Origin: an uncultured Anaeromusa sp.
GTDB lineage: Bacteria > Bacillota > Negativicutes > Anaeromusales > Anaeromusaceae
Length of the DNA: 64,000 bases
Direction: 5' to 3'
NCBI RefSeq assembly: GCF_963676855.1
Contig: NZ_OY781460.1
Span: forward strand, 1,373,501 to 1,437,500
The translations under genes and the position numbers were made by a program. Below the pieces are notes generated by a model, which was not told where the DNA came from, searched no databases, and saw nothing but the letters and a program-made list of their open reading frames with translations. Shown here piece after piece: positions 7,050 to 17,300 of the stretch (position 1 is the stretch's first letter; every line of letters begins with the position of its first letter).

Positions 7050-8552
7050 ATGGCTAATGGCAATAACACAGCATCAATCGGTTTCGAGCAGCAAATTTGG
7101 GGGGCCGCGGACATTCTCCGGGGCAACATGGATGCTGCTGAGTACAAGCATGTTGTGCTGGGGTTGATTTTTCTAAAATATATATCCGATAAGTTTGAAG
7201 CGAGATATCAAGAACTACTTGAAGACGATGATGATGTAGAGGACAAAGATGCATACGCAGAAGTGAACGTATTTTTCGTACAACCCTCTGCTCGATGGGG
7301 CGTTATCGCTGAAGCTGCGCACAAAGAAGAAATCGGCACGGTCATTGATGATGCGATGCGCACCATTGAAAAAGAAAACAAGCGCCTTAAGGATATTCTT
7401 CCTAAAAATTATTCCCGAGGCGAATTAGATAAACGTCGCCTCGGCAATGTAGTGGATCTGTTTACCAATGTAAAAATGATTGAACATGGTAGTGATACGG
7501 ATATCCTTGGCAGAACGTATGAATACTGCCTTTCCAGATTTGCAGAAATGGAAGGCAAACGTGCCGGTGAATTTTTTACACCGTCCTGCGTTGTACGGAC
7601 GCTTGTTGAGGTGTTACAGCCATTCCAAGGAAGAGTGTATGATCCGTGCTGTGGGTCGGGAGGAATGTTCGTTCAGTCAGCCGACTTCGTAAGTCACCAT
7701 TCTGGGAACATCAATAACTTATCTGTCTTTGGTCAGGACTCAAACCCAACAACGCGAAAGATGGCGATTATGAACCTTGCTATACACGGTATTGAAGCTG
7801 ATCTTGGAGGATATAATGCTGATACTTTCCACAACGACCTACACAAGACGCTGAAGGCGGACTTTATCCTAGCCAATCCCCCATTCAATCTCTCAGACTG
7901 GAACGACGGTTCTCTAAACGACGATCCCCGTTGGAAATATGGGCTACCTCCGTCCGGCAATGCAAACTTTGCATGGCTTCAGCACATGATTTACCACCTT
8001 GCCCCGACCGGCAAAATCGGCATGGTGCTTGCTAACGGTTCTCTCTCATCCCAGAGTGGCGGCGAGGGCGACATCCGGCGCAAAATCGTAGAGGATGACC
8101 TCGTGGAAGGAATCATCGCAATGCCCACACAGTTGTTCTATACAACGCAGATCCCCGTATCACTGTGGTTCATCAGCCGCAACAAAAACCAGAAGGGCAA
8201 GACACTATTCATCGATGCTCGAAAAATGGGGACAATGGTTAATCGTCGCTTGCGCGAGATGACTACAGAGGATATCGCCAAGATTGCCGCCACTTTCGAG
8301 GCATTTTCCGAAGGAACACATGAAGATGTAAAAGGCTATTGCGCTGCCGCAACCACGGAAGACATTGCTAAGCAGGATTACATTCTCACCCCGGGAAGAT
8401 ATGTCGGTATGGAGGAGCAGGAGGATGATGGCGAGCCCTTTGAAGAGAAAATGGCACGGTTGACTGGGGAGCTCTCGGAGATGTTCAATCGCTCGCATGA
8501 ACTTGAGGACGAAATTCGCAAAAGGCTGGGGAATATTGGTTATGAGATGTAA
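7050..8552 (+). CDS. hsdM: Type I restriction-modification methyltransferase subunit
   Basis: The protein has 500 residues. An N-terminal helical domain (IWGAADILRGNMDAAEYKHV, LKYISDKFE) is followed by an adenine-N6 methyltransferase domain with AdoMet motif VYDPCCGSGGMF and catalytic NPPF (~residue 276). AGGAGG precedes the ATG at 7050; an in-frame upstream ATG at 7026 lacks one. With HsdS it methylates adenine in a bipartite target and protects host DNA. It is the first gene of an hsdM-hsdS-FRG-hsdR operon and overlaps hsdS by 11 bases. Confidence 0.97.
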   Translation: MANGNNTASIGFEQQIWGAADILRGNMDAAEYKHVVLGLIFLKYISDKFEARYQELLEDDDDVEDKDAYAEVNVFFVQPSARWGVIAEAAHKEEIGTVIDDAMRTIEKENKRLKDILPKNYSRGELDKRRLGNVVDLFTNVKMIEHGSDTDILGRTYEYCLSRFAEMEGKRAGEFFTPSCVVRTLVEVLQPFQGRVYDPCCGSGGMFVQSADFVSHHSGNINNLSVFGQDSNPTTRKMAIMNLAIHGIEADLGGYNADTFHNDLHKTLKADFILANPPFNLSDWNDGSLNDDPRWKYGLPPSGNANFAWLQHMIYHLAPTGKIGMVLANGSLSSQSGGEGDIRRKIVEDDLVEGIIAMPTQLFYTTQIPVSLWFISRNKNQKGKTLFIDARKMGTMVNRRLREMTTEDIAKIAATFEAFSEGTHEDVKGYCAAATTEDIAKQDYILTPGRYVGMEEQEDDGEPFEEKMARLTGELSEMFNRSHELEDEIRKRLGNIGYEM

Positions 8553-9669
8553 AGACTGGCAACCCTTAAAATGGGGAGATATTGCGACGTTAGAGTATGG
8601 TAAATCTTTAAAAGGCTATAAATGTAATGAAGGTGAAGTTCCTGTATTTGGCACTAATGGACGTATTGGCTTTACTGATAAACCGCTATGTAATTCTGAG
8701 GGCGTAATAGTTGGAAGAAAAGGCGCTTATAGAGGCGTTCATTATTCCAAGGTTCCTTTTTTTGTAATTGATACAGCTTTCTATTTAAAGCCTCTGAAGC
8801 AAGGCCTTTTCGATGTGCAATGGGCGTATTATGAGCTGCTCACAAAAAGGATCAATGACTTAGATAGTGGTTCTGCTATTCCTTCGACGAGTAGAGGTGA
8901 TTTCTACGCATTGCCAGTGTTAGTGCCACCACCAACAGAACAACGTGCAATTGCCAATATATTATCCGCTCTTGACAATAAAATTGAGCAAAACAGTCGT
9001 ATAAATCATCATTTAGAGCAGATGGTGCAGGCAATATATAAAAGCTGGTTTGTAGATTTCGAGCCATGGGATGGGGTTATGCCAGAAGACTGGCGTTTAG
9101 TTAAACTGGGGCGTCTTTGCCAAAGTATTTCGAAGACACACGCTTTCGATAAAGACAAGCTCATATTCCTTAATACTGGCGATATTGATAAGGGACAATT
9201 TCTTCATTCTAACTATTCCCAAGTAAGTGCCCTGCCAGGACAAGCTAAAAAGTCGATCTGTTGCGGCGATATCCTTTATAGCGAAATACGTCCTATTAAT
9301 AAACACTACGCATATGTCGGCTTCGACGCTCCAGATTATGTGGTATCGACAAAACTTATGGTCATAAGAACGGACGGAATTGATTCCAGACGATTATACC
9401 ATTACCTTACATCTCCTGATGTCTTAACAGAACTGCAACTTGAAGCAGAATCGCGTTCTGGTACCTTCCCGCAAATTCGCTTCGAGAACATTCAGCAATT
9501 GGAGATTGTCTTAGCTTCCCCCGAAGTCGAAAGAAACTTTACGGCCTTGCTTCATGATGTTTATGCCAAAATTGATGCGAATGTTGCTGAATCCAAACGG
9601 CTTGCCGAACTTCGTGGGACTCTTTTACCCCTCCTAATATCTGGCGAGTTATCAGTCGCAGATATCTAA
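8542..9669 (+). CDS. hsdS: Type I restriction-modification specificity subunit
   Basis: The ATG at 8542 gives 375 residues (MRCKDWQPLKWGDIATLEYG). Two target-recognition domains are separated by the conserved central spacer, with PPTEQRAIANILSALDNKIE and NHHLEQMVQAIYKSWFVDFEPW. The matching helical spacer after the second domain is AKIDANVAESKRLAELRGTL. Each domain reads one half of a bipartite DNA target, and the two spacers set the gap. The 11-base overlap with hsdM suggests translational coupling. Confidence 0.95.
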   Translation: MRCKDWQPLKWGDIATLEYGKSLKGYKCNEGEVPVFGTNGRIGFTDKPLCNSEGVIVGRKGAYRGVHYSKVPFFVIDTAFYLKPLKQGLFDVQWAYYELLTKRINDLDSGSAIPSTSRGDFYALPVLVPPPTEQRAIANILSALDNKIEQNSRINHHLEQMVQAIYKSWFVDFEPWDGVMPEDWRLVKLGRLCQSISKTHAFDKDKLIFLNTGDIDKGQFLHSNYSQVSALPGQAKKSICCGDILYSEIRPINKHYAYVGFDAPDYVVSTKLMVIRTDGIDSRRLYHYLTSPDVLTELQLEAESRSGTFPQIRFENIQQLEIVLASPEVERNFTALLHDVYAKIDANVAESKRLAELRGTLLPLLISGELSVADI

Positions 9670-9717
9670 GCCGCTAAATGATGATTTATTACTTTCTAAC
9701 AATGAGGCGATCAAAAA

Positions 9718-10917
9718 ATGATTTTCGAAAAGAAAAAAGTGAAAATCACTTCTGTTAAATCATTTGTCGAGGAAATTACTCGTTTCAGAACTAATGTCTC
9801 AGCAATTAATGCTGAACAGTGGTTTTTTCGCGGACAAAAGAATGCTGCATGGGATGTCCGACCCAATATCTTTCGAGGTGACAAATTGTTTTCTGAGCAT
9901 ACTGTACTTGAAAGAGCGCAAAGACAAAATCATATTGAGTTTCGCGAATGTGATAATAAGTTTGAAATTCTCACGAAAACTCAGCACTATGGATTAGGTA
10001 CACGCTTGCTTGATGTAACTTTGAATCCATTAGTTGCGTTGTTTTTTGCAACTGAGCCTTCTGAGGAATTTGTAAAGAACAAAAATGGTCAATATACGCA
10101 ACTGAAGCATGATGGGAGAGTGTATTACAAGTTTACGGCTGGATGTTCATTGCAGGATATTCAGATCAGAATTGCAATGGCAATACCATTTGTTGAATTT
10201 GGTAAAAGTATGTCCCTGGATAAGTTTTGCACGAGTTTGAAGGATGATAATACTGTTTCGTTAAATGAGTACAATAAACTTGTTGAGGATGACTATTCGG
10301 AAATGGTACGGCTACTGCAAACCAATAGTTTTATGATTGCGGCAAATAGTAATATTAGACTTATACAACAACGTGGGGCATTTCTAATTTCACCATCGAT
10401 TAATATTAATACGTTTGCTGAAGTCAAGACTTCTTTACTGGTGAAGGCTAAGATGAATCTTGAAAAAGAATTTGGTGGTAGCTTTATTATCCCAGCTTCT
10501 AAAAAAGAGAAAATCCGGGAAGAACTTGACTTTTTTAATGTTAATGAAGCTACACTTTTCCCAGAATTAGAGCATCAAATGAATTATATACAAAATCAAT
10601 CGATTGCCCAGGGAGGCATCGTTGCTGATTACTCACAATATGGTCGTGAAAAATACAGCCCACCTTCGAGGGGATCAAATAAGTCTATATCTGATATATC
10701 AGATATAGTTCAATCTTCACTTCTCAATGCAAATGAAGAATTTATCTCAGAAATTATTGAAACAATAGGCCAATCAGTGCAAGTGGTGGATTGGCAAAAG
10801 AAAGAAAGTGTAATAAGTCATATCCGAAGAGTTGTTGCAAAAAAACTATCAGGAATTTATTCTGCTATCGACGCAAAACGCAAAGCAAATGAAATTGTTG
10901 ATAATTTATTGAACTAA
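9718..10917 (+). CDS. FRG-domain protein with HsdR-like C-terminal tail, inside the RM operon
   Basis: The protein has 399 residues. The FRG domain is clear: WFFRGQKN (~35-42) and YGLGTRLLDVTLNPLVALFF (91-110). The middle (~120-330) is not recognised. The last ~60 residues resemble the end of the neighbouring HsdR: both have NEE, then about 20 residues, then (V/I)DWQKKES (D358 here, D983 in HsdR), then an RR.V/M.KK helix, ending 42 and 47 residues later. In HsdR this C-terminal helical region is known to contact the methyltransferase core. The FRG protein may therefore dock on the same HsdM2S complex. The gene sits 48 bases after hsdS and 20 before hsdR and is co-transcribed. The activity of FRG domains is not established. 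Confidence 0.8.
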   Translation: MIFEKKKVKITSVKSFVEEITRFRTNVSAINAEQWFFRGQKNAAWDVRPNIFRGDKLFSEHTVLERAQRQNHIEFRECDNKFEILTKTQHYGLGTRLLDVTLNPLVALFFATEPSEEFVKNKNGQYTQLKHDGRVYYKFTAGCSLQDIQIRIAMAIPFVEFGKSMSLDKFCTSLKDDNTVSLNEYNKLVEDDYSEMVRLLQTNSFMIAANSNIRLIQQRGAFLISPSININTFAEVKTSLLVKAKMNLEKEFGGSFIIPASKKEKIREELDFFNVNEATLFPELEHQMNYIQNQSIAQGGIVADYSQYGREKYSPPSRGSNKSISDISDIVQSSLLNANEEFISEIIETIGQSVQVVDWQKKESVISHIRRVVAKKLSGIYSAIDAKRKANEIVDNLLN

Positions 10918-10937
10918 ACTTTCAGGAGGCGACTATT

Positions 10938-13900
10938 GTGGCATACACCGAAGCCAACTACGAAAATGCAGTAATTGAAGTCTTCCGAGATACGCTAGGA
11001 TACGGCTACACCTACGCTCCCGACTTGGTGCGGGACTACACCGAGCCGCTTTATATGGATGAGCTGCTTCCTGCCCTGCGTCGGGTCAATCCTAAATTAC
11101 CGGAAGCTGCTCTTTGCGAGGCGGTTTATAAGCTGCGTAATTTTGAAGGCGGTACGGTGTTGCAGAAAAATGTTCAGTTCATGGACTACCTTCAAAACGG
11201 CGTGTCGGTCACTTATTTTGACAAAGGCGAGCAGCGGGCGGCTTTAGTTTATTTCGTGGATTATGAAAACGTAGAGCGCAATACTTTCACCGTCGCCAAT
11301 CAGTGGACCATTGTTGAGAACAGTGAAAAGCGACCAGATGTTCTTGTGTTTCTCAATGGCTTGCCAGTGGTGGTATTTGAGCTGAAGTCTCCTTCACGTG
11401 AGGAGACAGATGTTTCCGAAGCTTACCGCCAGCTTCGCAATTACATGATGGAAGTTCCGTCTCTGTTTACATACAACGCTTTTTGCGTGATGAGCGATCT
11501 CGCAAATTCCAAAGCTGGAACCATCACAGCAGGTGAAAACCGCTTCATGGACTGGAAAACAAAAGACGGCAGCTATGAAAACACGCAATATGCCCAGTTT
11601 GATACTTTTATTGAGGGCATTTTTGACAAAGCGCGACTGCTAGATATAATCAAGAACTTCATCTGCTTCTCCGACGATGTGAAAATCCTCGGTGCATATC
11701 ATCAGTATTTCGCTGTGAAGAAAGCGGTGACTTCTACAGTCACGGCCACTGAAACAGACGGCAAGGGCGGTGTATTCTGGCATACTCAGGGCAGCGGTAA
11801 GTCTTTATCGATGGTGTTCTATGCTCATCTGTTGCAAGAGGCTTTGAATTCACCAACTATCGTTGTCTTAACCGATCGTAACGACCTTGACGATCAGCTT
11901 TTTGGACAGTTTGCTAAGTGTGCTAATTTTTTGCGACAGACCCCGCTACAAGCTGAACGCCGCAGCCATTTGAAGGATTTGCTCGCAGGACGACAAGCCA
12001 ATGGAATTATCTTTACCACGGCGCAGAAGTTTGAGGAAAGTTCAGAATTCCTGTCGGACCGTCGAAATGTTATTGTCATGGCGGACGAAGCCCATCGCAG
12101 CCAGTTCATCGATGAGCGGGTGGACAGCAAAACAGGACGCATTCAGAAATCGTTCGGCCTTATTATTCGCGAGAGTCTTCCCAATGCGACTTATATAGGC
12201 TTCACGGGAACCCCTATTTCTAGTAAAGACCGCTCTACTATTGAGGTCTTTGGTAACTACATAGATATTTACGACATGACCCAAGCCGTGGAAGATGGCG
12301 CGACTCGTCCTGTCTACTATGAGAGCCGTGTCATTCATCTAAAATTGGATGAAGACATCCTTCGGCTTATCGACTCTGAATATGATATTATGGCGCAGAG
12401 CGCCGAGGATTATGCTATCGAGAAGAGCAAGAAAGAACTCGGCAAAATGGAAAGCATCCTCGGTGCGGATCAGACTGTCACCGCCCTGTGCGAAGATATT
12501 GTCAAACACTATGAAGAGAACCGTCAAAACGAACTTACGGGCAAGGCGATGATTGTCGGATATTCCCGTGCGATTGCTATGGCAATCTACCGCAAATTGC
12601 TTGAACTTCGCCCCTCGTGGGTGGAGAAGGTCGGCGTGGTGATGACTGAAAGCAACCAAGACCCTGAGGAGTGGCGAAGCGTCATCGGAAACAAACGCCA
12701 TCGCGACGAGATGGCAAAGCGGTTCAAGGATAATGATGACCCGATGAAAATTGCCATTGTGGTAGATATGTGGTTGACAGGTTTTGACGTGCCTTCTCTT
12801 GCTACGATGTATATTTACAAACCAATGGCGGGGCACAATCTCATGCAAGCAATTGCCCGTGTCAATCGGGTTTATAAGGATAAAGAAGGCGGCTTGGTAG
12901 TGGATTATGTCGGCATTGCTTCCGCTTTAAAACAAGCGATGAACGACTACACTAACCGCGATAAGAATAACTACGGCGATACAAATATTTCCAAAACGGC
13001 CCTGCCGAAGTTCATCGAGAAATTGGAGGTTTGCCGCGACCTATTCCACGGCTTCGATTACTCTGGCTTTATGCGTGAGAACGCTACCGACCTTTCCCGG
13101 GCTAAGGCAATCAGTGGCGGCGTGAACTTCCTGTCAGCGATTGAAAAACAATCCACCCCCATGAATATGGACGGCAGCCAGTCGCTACCCAAGGTTGCTG
13201 AATTGGTAATAGGGTATGGTGAGACTACGAGCCGTAAGGACGCGTTCATCAAAGAGGCAATGCTTTTGCGTCAAGCTTTATCGCTCTGCCGCTCGCTTCT
13301 AAGTCCGGAGCAACGGTATGAAGCAGCATACTTCGAGGCGGTGCGAACACTCCTTACCCGCATTACTGGAGAAGGCAAGCCGCTGTCCCTGAAGGAAATC
13401 AATACGCGCATCAATGAACTCTTGAAAGCGAGTATTCAGAGCGAAGGTGTCATTAATCTTTTTTCGGACGTGGATACCGGCTTTTCTCTCTTTGACCCGA
13501 AGTTTCTTGATGAAATCGCCAAGATGAAGGAGAAAAACCTTGCCGTCGAGATTTTGAAAAAGCTTCTCGCCGAGCAGGTTTCCCTTTATCGCAGGACAAA
13601 CCTCGTTAAGAGTGAAAAATTCTCCGACATGCTCTCCCGCGCCATGAAAGCGTATCTGAATGGTATGCTCTCCAATGAAGAAGTAATTGCAGAACTGATG
13701 AAGATGGCAAAGGATATGGCAAATGCCCACGCAGAGGGGGATTCTCTAGGCCTCACCGACGAGGAGTTGGCTTTCTATGATGCTCTAACCCGTCCAGAAG
13801 CAGTTAAAGACCTCTATCAAAATGAAGAACTTGTAGCGATGACTCACGAACTGACTGAAATTCTGCGTAGAAACCGCACTATTGACTGGCAAAAAAAGGA

Positions 13901-14027
13901 GTCTGCACGTGCCGGAATGCGCCGTATGGTCAAGAAGTTGCTGAAGAAGTACAAGTATCCGCCGGAAGGGATGGAAGACGCCATCGCTACGGTTATTGGG
14001 CAGTGCGAGATGTGGACGGATAATTGA
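10938..14027 (+). CDS. hsdR: Type I restriction endonuclease and translocase subunit
   Basis: The protein has 1029 residues from a GTG start preceded by AGGAGG. The N-terminal nuclease domain has the RPDVLVFLNG...VVVFELKSP core of PD-(D/E)XK type I enzymes (~residues 132-152). Two RecA-like motor domains follow, with TQGSGKSLSM (Walker A, ~280), ADEAHRSQF (DEAH box, ~380) and GFTGTPI. After these comes the long helical domain that ends with DWQKKES and a basic helix. The enzyme translocates DNA from unmethylated target sites and cuts at a distance. Length and motifs indicate an intact gene, so the system is probably active. Confidence 0.97.
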   Translation: MAYTEANYENAVIEVFRDTLGYGYTYAPDLVRDYTEPLYMDELLPALRRVNPKLPEAALCEAVYKLRNFEGGTVLQKNVQFMDYLQNGVSVTYFDKGEQRAALVYFVDYENVERNTFTVANQWTIVENSEKRPDVLVFLNGLPVVVFELKSPSREETDVSEAYRQLRNYMMEVPSLFTYNAFCVMSDLANSKAGTITAGENRFMDWKTKDGSYENTQYAQFDTFIEGIFDKARLLDIIKNFICFSDDVKILGAYHQYFAVKKAVTSTVTATETDGKGGVFWHTQGSGKSLSMVFYAHLLQEALNSPTIVVLTDRNDLDDQLFGQFAKCANFLRQTPLQAERRSHLKDLLAGRQANGIIFTTAQKFEESSEFLSDRRNVIVMADEAHRSQFIDERVDSKTGRIQKSFGLIIRESLPNATYIGFTGTPISSKDRSTIEVFGNYIDIYDMTQAVEDGATRPVYYESRVIHLKLDEDILRLIDSEYDIMAQSAEDYAIEKSKKELGKMESILGADQTVTALCEDIVKHYEENRQNELTGKAMIVGYSRAIAMAIYRKLLELRPSWVEKVGVVMTESNQDPEEWRSVIGNKRHRDEMAKRFKDNDDPMKIAIVVDMWLTGFDVPSLATMYIYKPMAGHNLMQAIARVNRVYKDKEGGLVVDYVGIASALKQAMNDYTNRDKNNYGDTNISKTALPKFIEKLEVCRDLFHGFDYSGFMRENATDLSRAKAISGGVNFLSAIEKQSTPMNMDGSQSLPKVAELVIGYGETTSRKDAFIKEAMLLRQALSLCRSLLSPEQRYEAAYFEAVRTLLTRITGEGKPLSLKEINTRINELLKASIQSEGVINLFSDVDTGFSLFDPKFLDEIAKMKEKNLAVEILKKLLAEQVSLYRRTNLVKSEKFSDMLSRAMKAYLNGMLSNEEVIAELMKMAKDMANAHAEGDSLGLTDEELAFYDALTRPEAVKDLYQNEELVAMTHELTEILRRNRTIDWQKKESARAGMRRMVKKLLKKYKYPPEGMEDAIATVIGQCEMWTDN

Positions 14028-14042
14028 GGGAGGACGCAGGAA

Positions 14043-14180
14043 ATGAACGCTTTTAAAAGCAACATCTATAAATACCTTAATGGGACGTGCCAATACCTTA
14101 TACCGCTGTATCAGCGAACCTATAGTTGGGAACGCGAGCAATGCGCCCGCCCTTGGAACGATAGCATCATTGAAGTGTAG
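14043..14180 (+). pseudogene. DUF262 (GmrS-like) N-terminal remnant
   Basis: The 45-codon frame starts MNAFKSNIYKYLNG and contains IPLYQRTYSWEREQ, the signature of DUF262 nucleotide-dependent restriction proteins. It stops after NDSIIEV, where full-length members run for 500 or more residues. GGGAGG stands 10 nt before its ATG, so it was once an expressed gene directly behind hsdR. The remaining sequence to 14332 shows no further DUF262 similarity. Confidence 0.8.
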
Positions 14181-14332
14181 TGTAGTAAGACGTTCTGGTG
14201 TGTTTAAGCGATCAGAAAGATTGCTCATAAATTGATATCGACAGTTGCCCAGTAAGGAACTACGAATGGGTTAGCAGGAAATTATCAAATTTAGTTGAAA
14301 ATAAACATATTAATTTTTGTGTAGGTGATATT

Positions 14333-17300
14333 GTGCCAGAATATATTCATGTGTTACATATCTCTGACTTGCATTTTGGAGCAGAGGCGAATGAAAAACT
14401 AAATAAAACAGCGATTGCGAAGCGAAAAAATACACTCGATGATTTCATAAATACATTAGCCGATTTTGAACCGAATTGGTATCCTGATGTAGTTGTTATA
14501 TCGGGAGATATAGGATGGAAGGGTCAAGAAGCTGATTATAAGCAAGCAGAGGAATGGATCGAGGTTCTATTACAGAAACTAAGACTATCCCCGGAAAATC
14601 TGATCATATGTCCTGGGAATCACGATCTTGATCGCAAATGGACTTTGGGAACTAAATACCCGTCCGGTTCTAGTGAGGCTGACGAATGGCTTAAAGTTGA
14701 AAATACTGAGGTATTTGATCGGCCATTCGCCAATTATATCAACTTTTACAATCGATTAGGGATTCCCAATTTGTATATTGGTGATCAAGAACATTGTCTT
14801 ATGGGTGTTCGAGAGATTAAAGGGCTTCAGTTTATTGTATTAAATTCTGCTTGGTTTGCCAGAGGCGGCGGTGATACACAAAATCTTTGGATTGGCCAAC
14901 CACAGCTCGAAGTATTAAAAGCTAAAGGACAATTAGTGCAAAAAAAGGAATTGGACAACAATCCAATCACTATTGCGGTATTACATCATCCCAAGGATTG
15001 GTTACATGAGTCTGAACGGCAGAGCTATCAAGGGCGACAAAGTTCTTATGAAATGCTCGCAAAGGGATGCCATGTGATTTTGTCCGGGCATGTACATAGT
15101 GAGACAATTCCGGAACCCGACAAGATATCAAATAATGCATACTTGTTTACTGGTGGAGCCACTTATGTAGGTAATAATTATAGGAACAATTTTTCTGTTT
15201 TTAGGATCGACGTAAAGGATCGAACCATATTACGTAGAGGGTATGAGTATAACCCTGCAAAGCAAGAATGGAACTGGGAAGGTGATTCTGAAACTCCTTA
15301 CTCTTTAAGACAATCCCATGCAATTACTCCTAAAAACGAAGCTACGCGAGACTTGAAGAAAAAATTCAAATATTCCAACGTCGTAAAACTGGTGGGGCAG
15401 TCCGTAGATCAATATATTGAGTATAAAGCCAAAGCGGTAGCATCCAAAACACAAATCGTAATGCCCCAAATTATTAGTAGACTCGTAGCTGTTCACAATA
15501 GCTCAGAAAAAGTGAACGTGAGAGAAGAGACCATAGAACTAAATGCGGATGGAAACTATGCTCCTATTGAGAATGTAATTACGGCTGGACATCCTGCGTT
15601 TTTATTTGGAGAGGTTGGAAGTGGGAAAAGTACAATTGCAGGAATATATGTAAAGCATATTATCGAAAAGCTACAAGGACAAATACCATTACTTATCCCA
15701 GCTGGGTTTTTCTTGAATATGAACGATAGGCTAAAAACGTTATCAGACTATTGTTTTTTGATTTCTGAATATGTAAATGAAGATATTCTCTTAAGTAACG
15801 AGGGCTTTGATTTATTAGAGGTCTTGACAGAAGGCCATATTGTAACGATAGTTATTGATGGGTTTGACGAGATAGACAGGGATACTGCCCGGACCTTACT
15901 AAAGCAAACTGAAAAACTTGTAGATCACTGGCCGAACCTAAGTATTTTAGTAACAGGAAGGCCAGTTGAATTGAGAGGTTTAGATTATAGTAAGTGGCAA
16001 TGTATGTCGATGTTGCCGCTTACAACTGATGACCAACGACAAATCCTTTACAATGAAGCGATTGCTTGCGGATATAGTGAAACTGACGCCCGTGCTGATG
16101 CGGATCAAAGGATTAGCTTTCTCAATATTAACCCAGATTTAGCGAGCGTAGCTATTACTCCATTGGTTCTGCGGTTGTTAAGGGAGTATTTGACCCAGGA
16201 GCAACAATCATTTACACTTGGAGATTTATTATACAATATTTTAGTCGAAAGGCTTGGTGAGTGGAATAGTAAGGATGGAAAAGAACTTAGTCTTCCGGAC
16301 TTCAAAACGATATTTCCAACCGCTTACTCAAGAGAATCGCTACTAGGTAAGATTGCTGCAGCGATATATAATTCATCTAATAGGGCAATTACCCAGGAAT
16401 ATTTGTATAATTTAATTTCTAATGAAGTTGGTAATGTAGAGAAAAAGCATTCCGTTGTCGATCAAGCTTGTATCTTTTTTAAAACGAATGTTCTTGATCA
16501 GAATAACGAACTGCTGACTTTTCCTTCTCAACCACTACTAGAGTGTGGACTTGGATGTTATATTGTTGATAGATTAGCTAGTCGGCAAGAGATTTCCCTC
16601 GGCATAGAAGCCTCTCGTCTGTGGCGCGAATATTCCTTTGCAGCTGCGATAGCACGCCGGAAAAACTTAATAAATAAGTTAAGACTAGAATTCCAGGGCT
16701 TTACGTTACAATTGGCTAAAGATAAAGAGAAACTGCCTACAGCAGAAATTGCGTTTATCGTGTCTGAGGCTGGGGATTCCGTGTTAGCTAGTTATTTTCT
16801 TAGTTGTTTAAAAAAAGCCGGATTTAGACCTCTTATGTTTTTTAGAGACATTAGGGCCTTATGCATGAATGCGTATGCGAAGTGTTTGTATCTAGCTGGC
16901 AATGATGGCTTTGAATGGTTTTATAGTCAGTATTTAGATATTCGATATCCTTTAACTCAGATGGATGTCGATGTAGTTACTGATATTCTTCGTAACTATA
17001 TTTTGGCAACAAATTACCGGATCGACAAACAGTACCAGACTCTTTTAGCAAAAATGATTCAGCCGATTATCGCATCAAAAAGTGTTCTAGCTGAATATCT
17101 ATTGCCAGCGCTAGTATTATTGATACCAGATCATTTTGATGTTAAGACCCGTATACGTTTGTATGCGATGAATCTTAATTTCCCGATAGTTAAAGAAAAA
17201 ATCCTGCAAGCACTGATAGATGAATGTAACTTAGATAATAAGAGCTTAGTATTAGAAGTCTTAGAGTTAATGGCTAAATCAGACGGAAATTCTTCATTCA

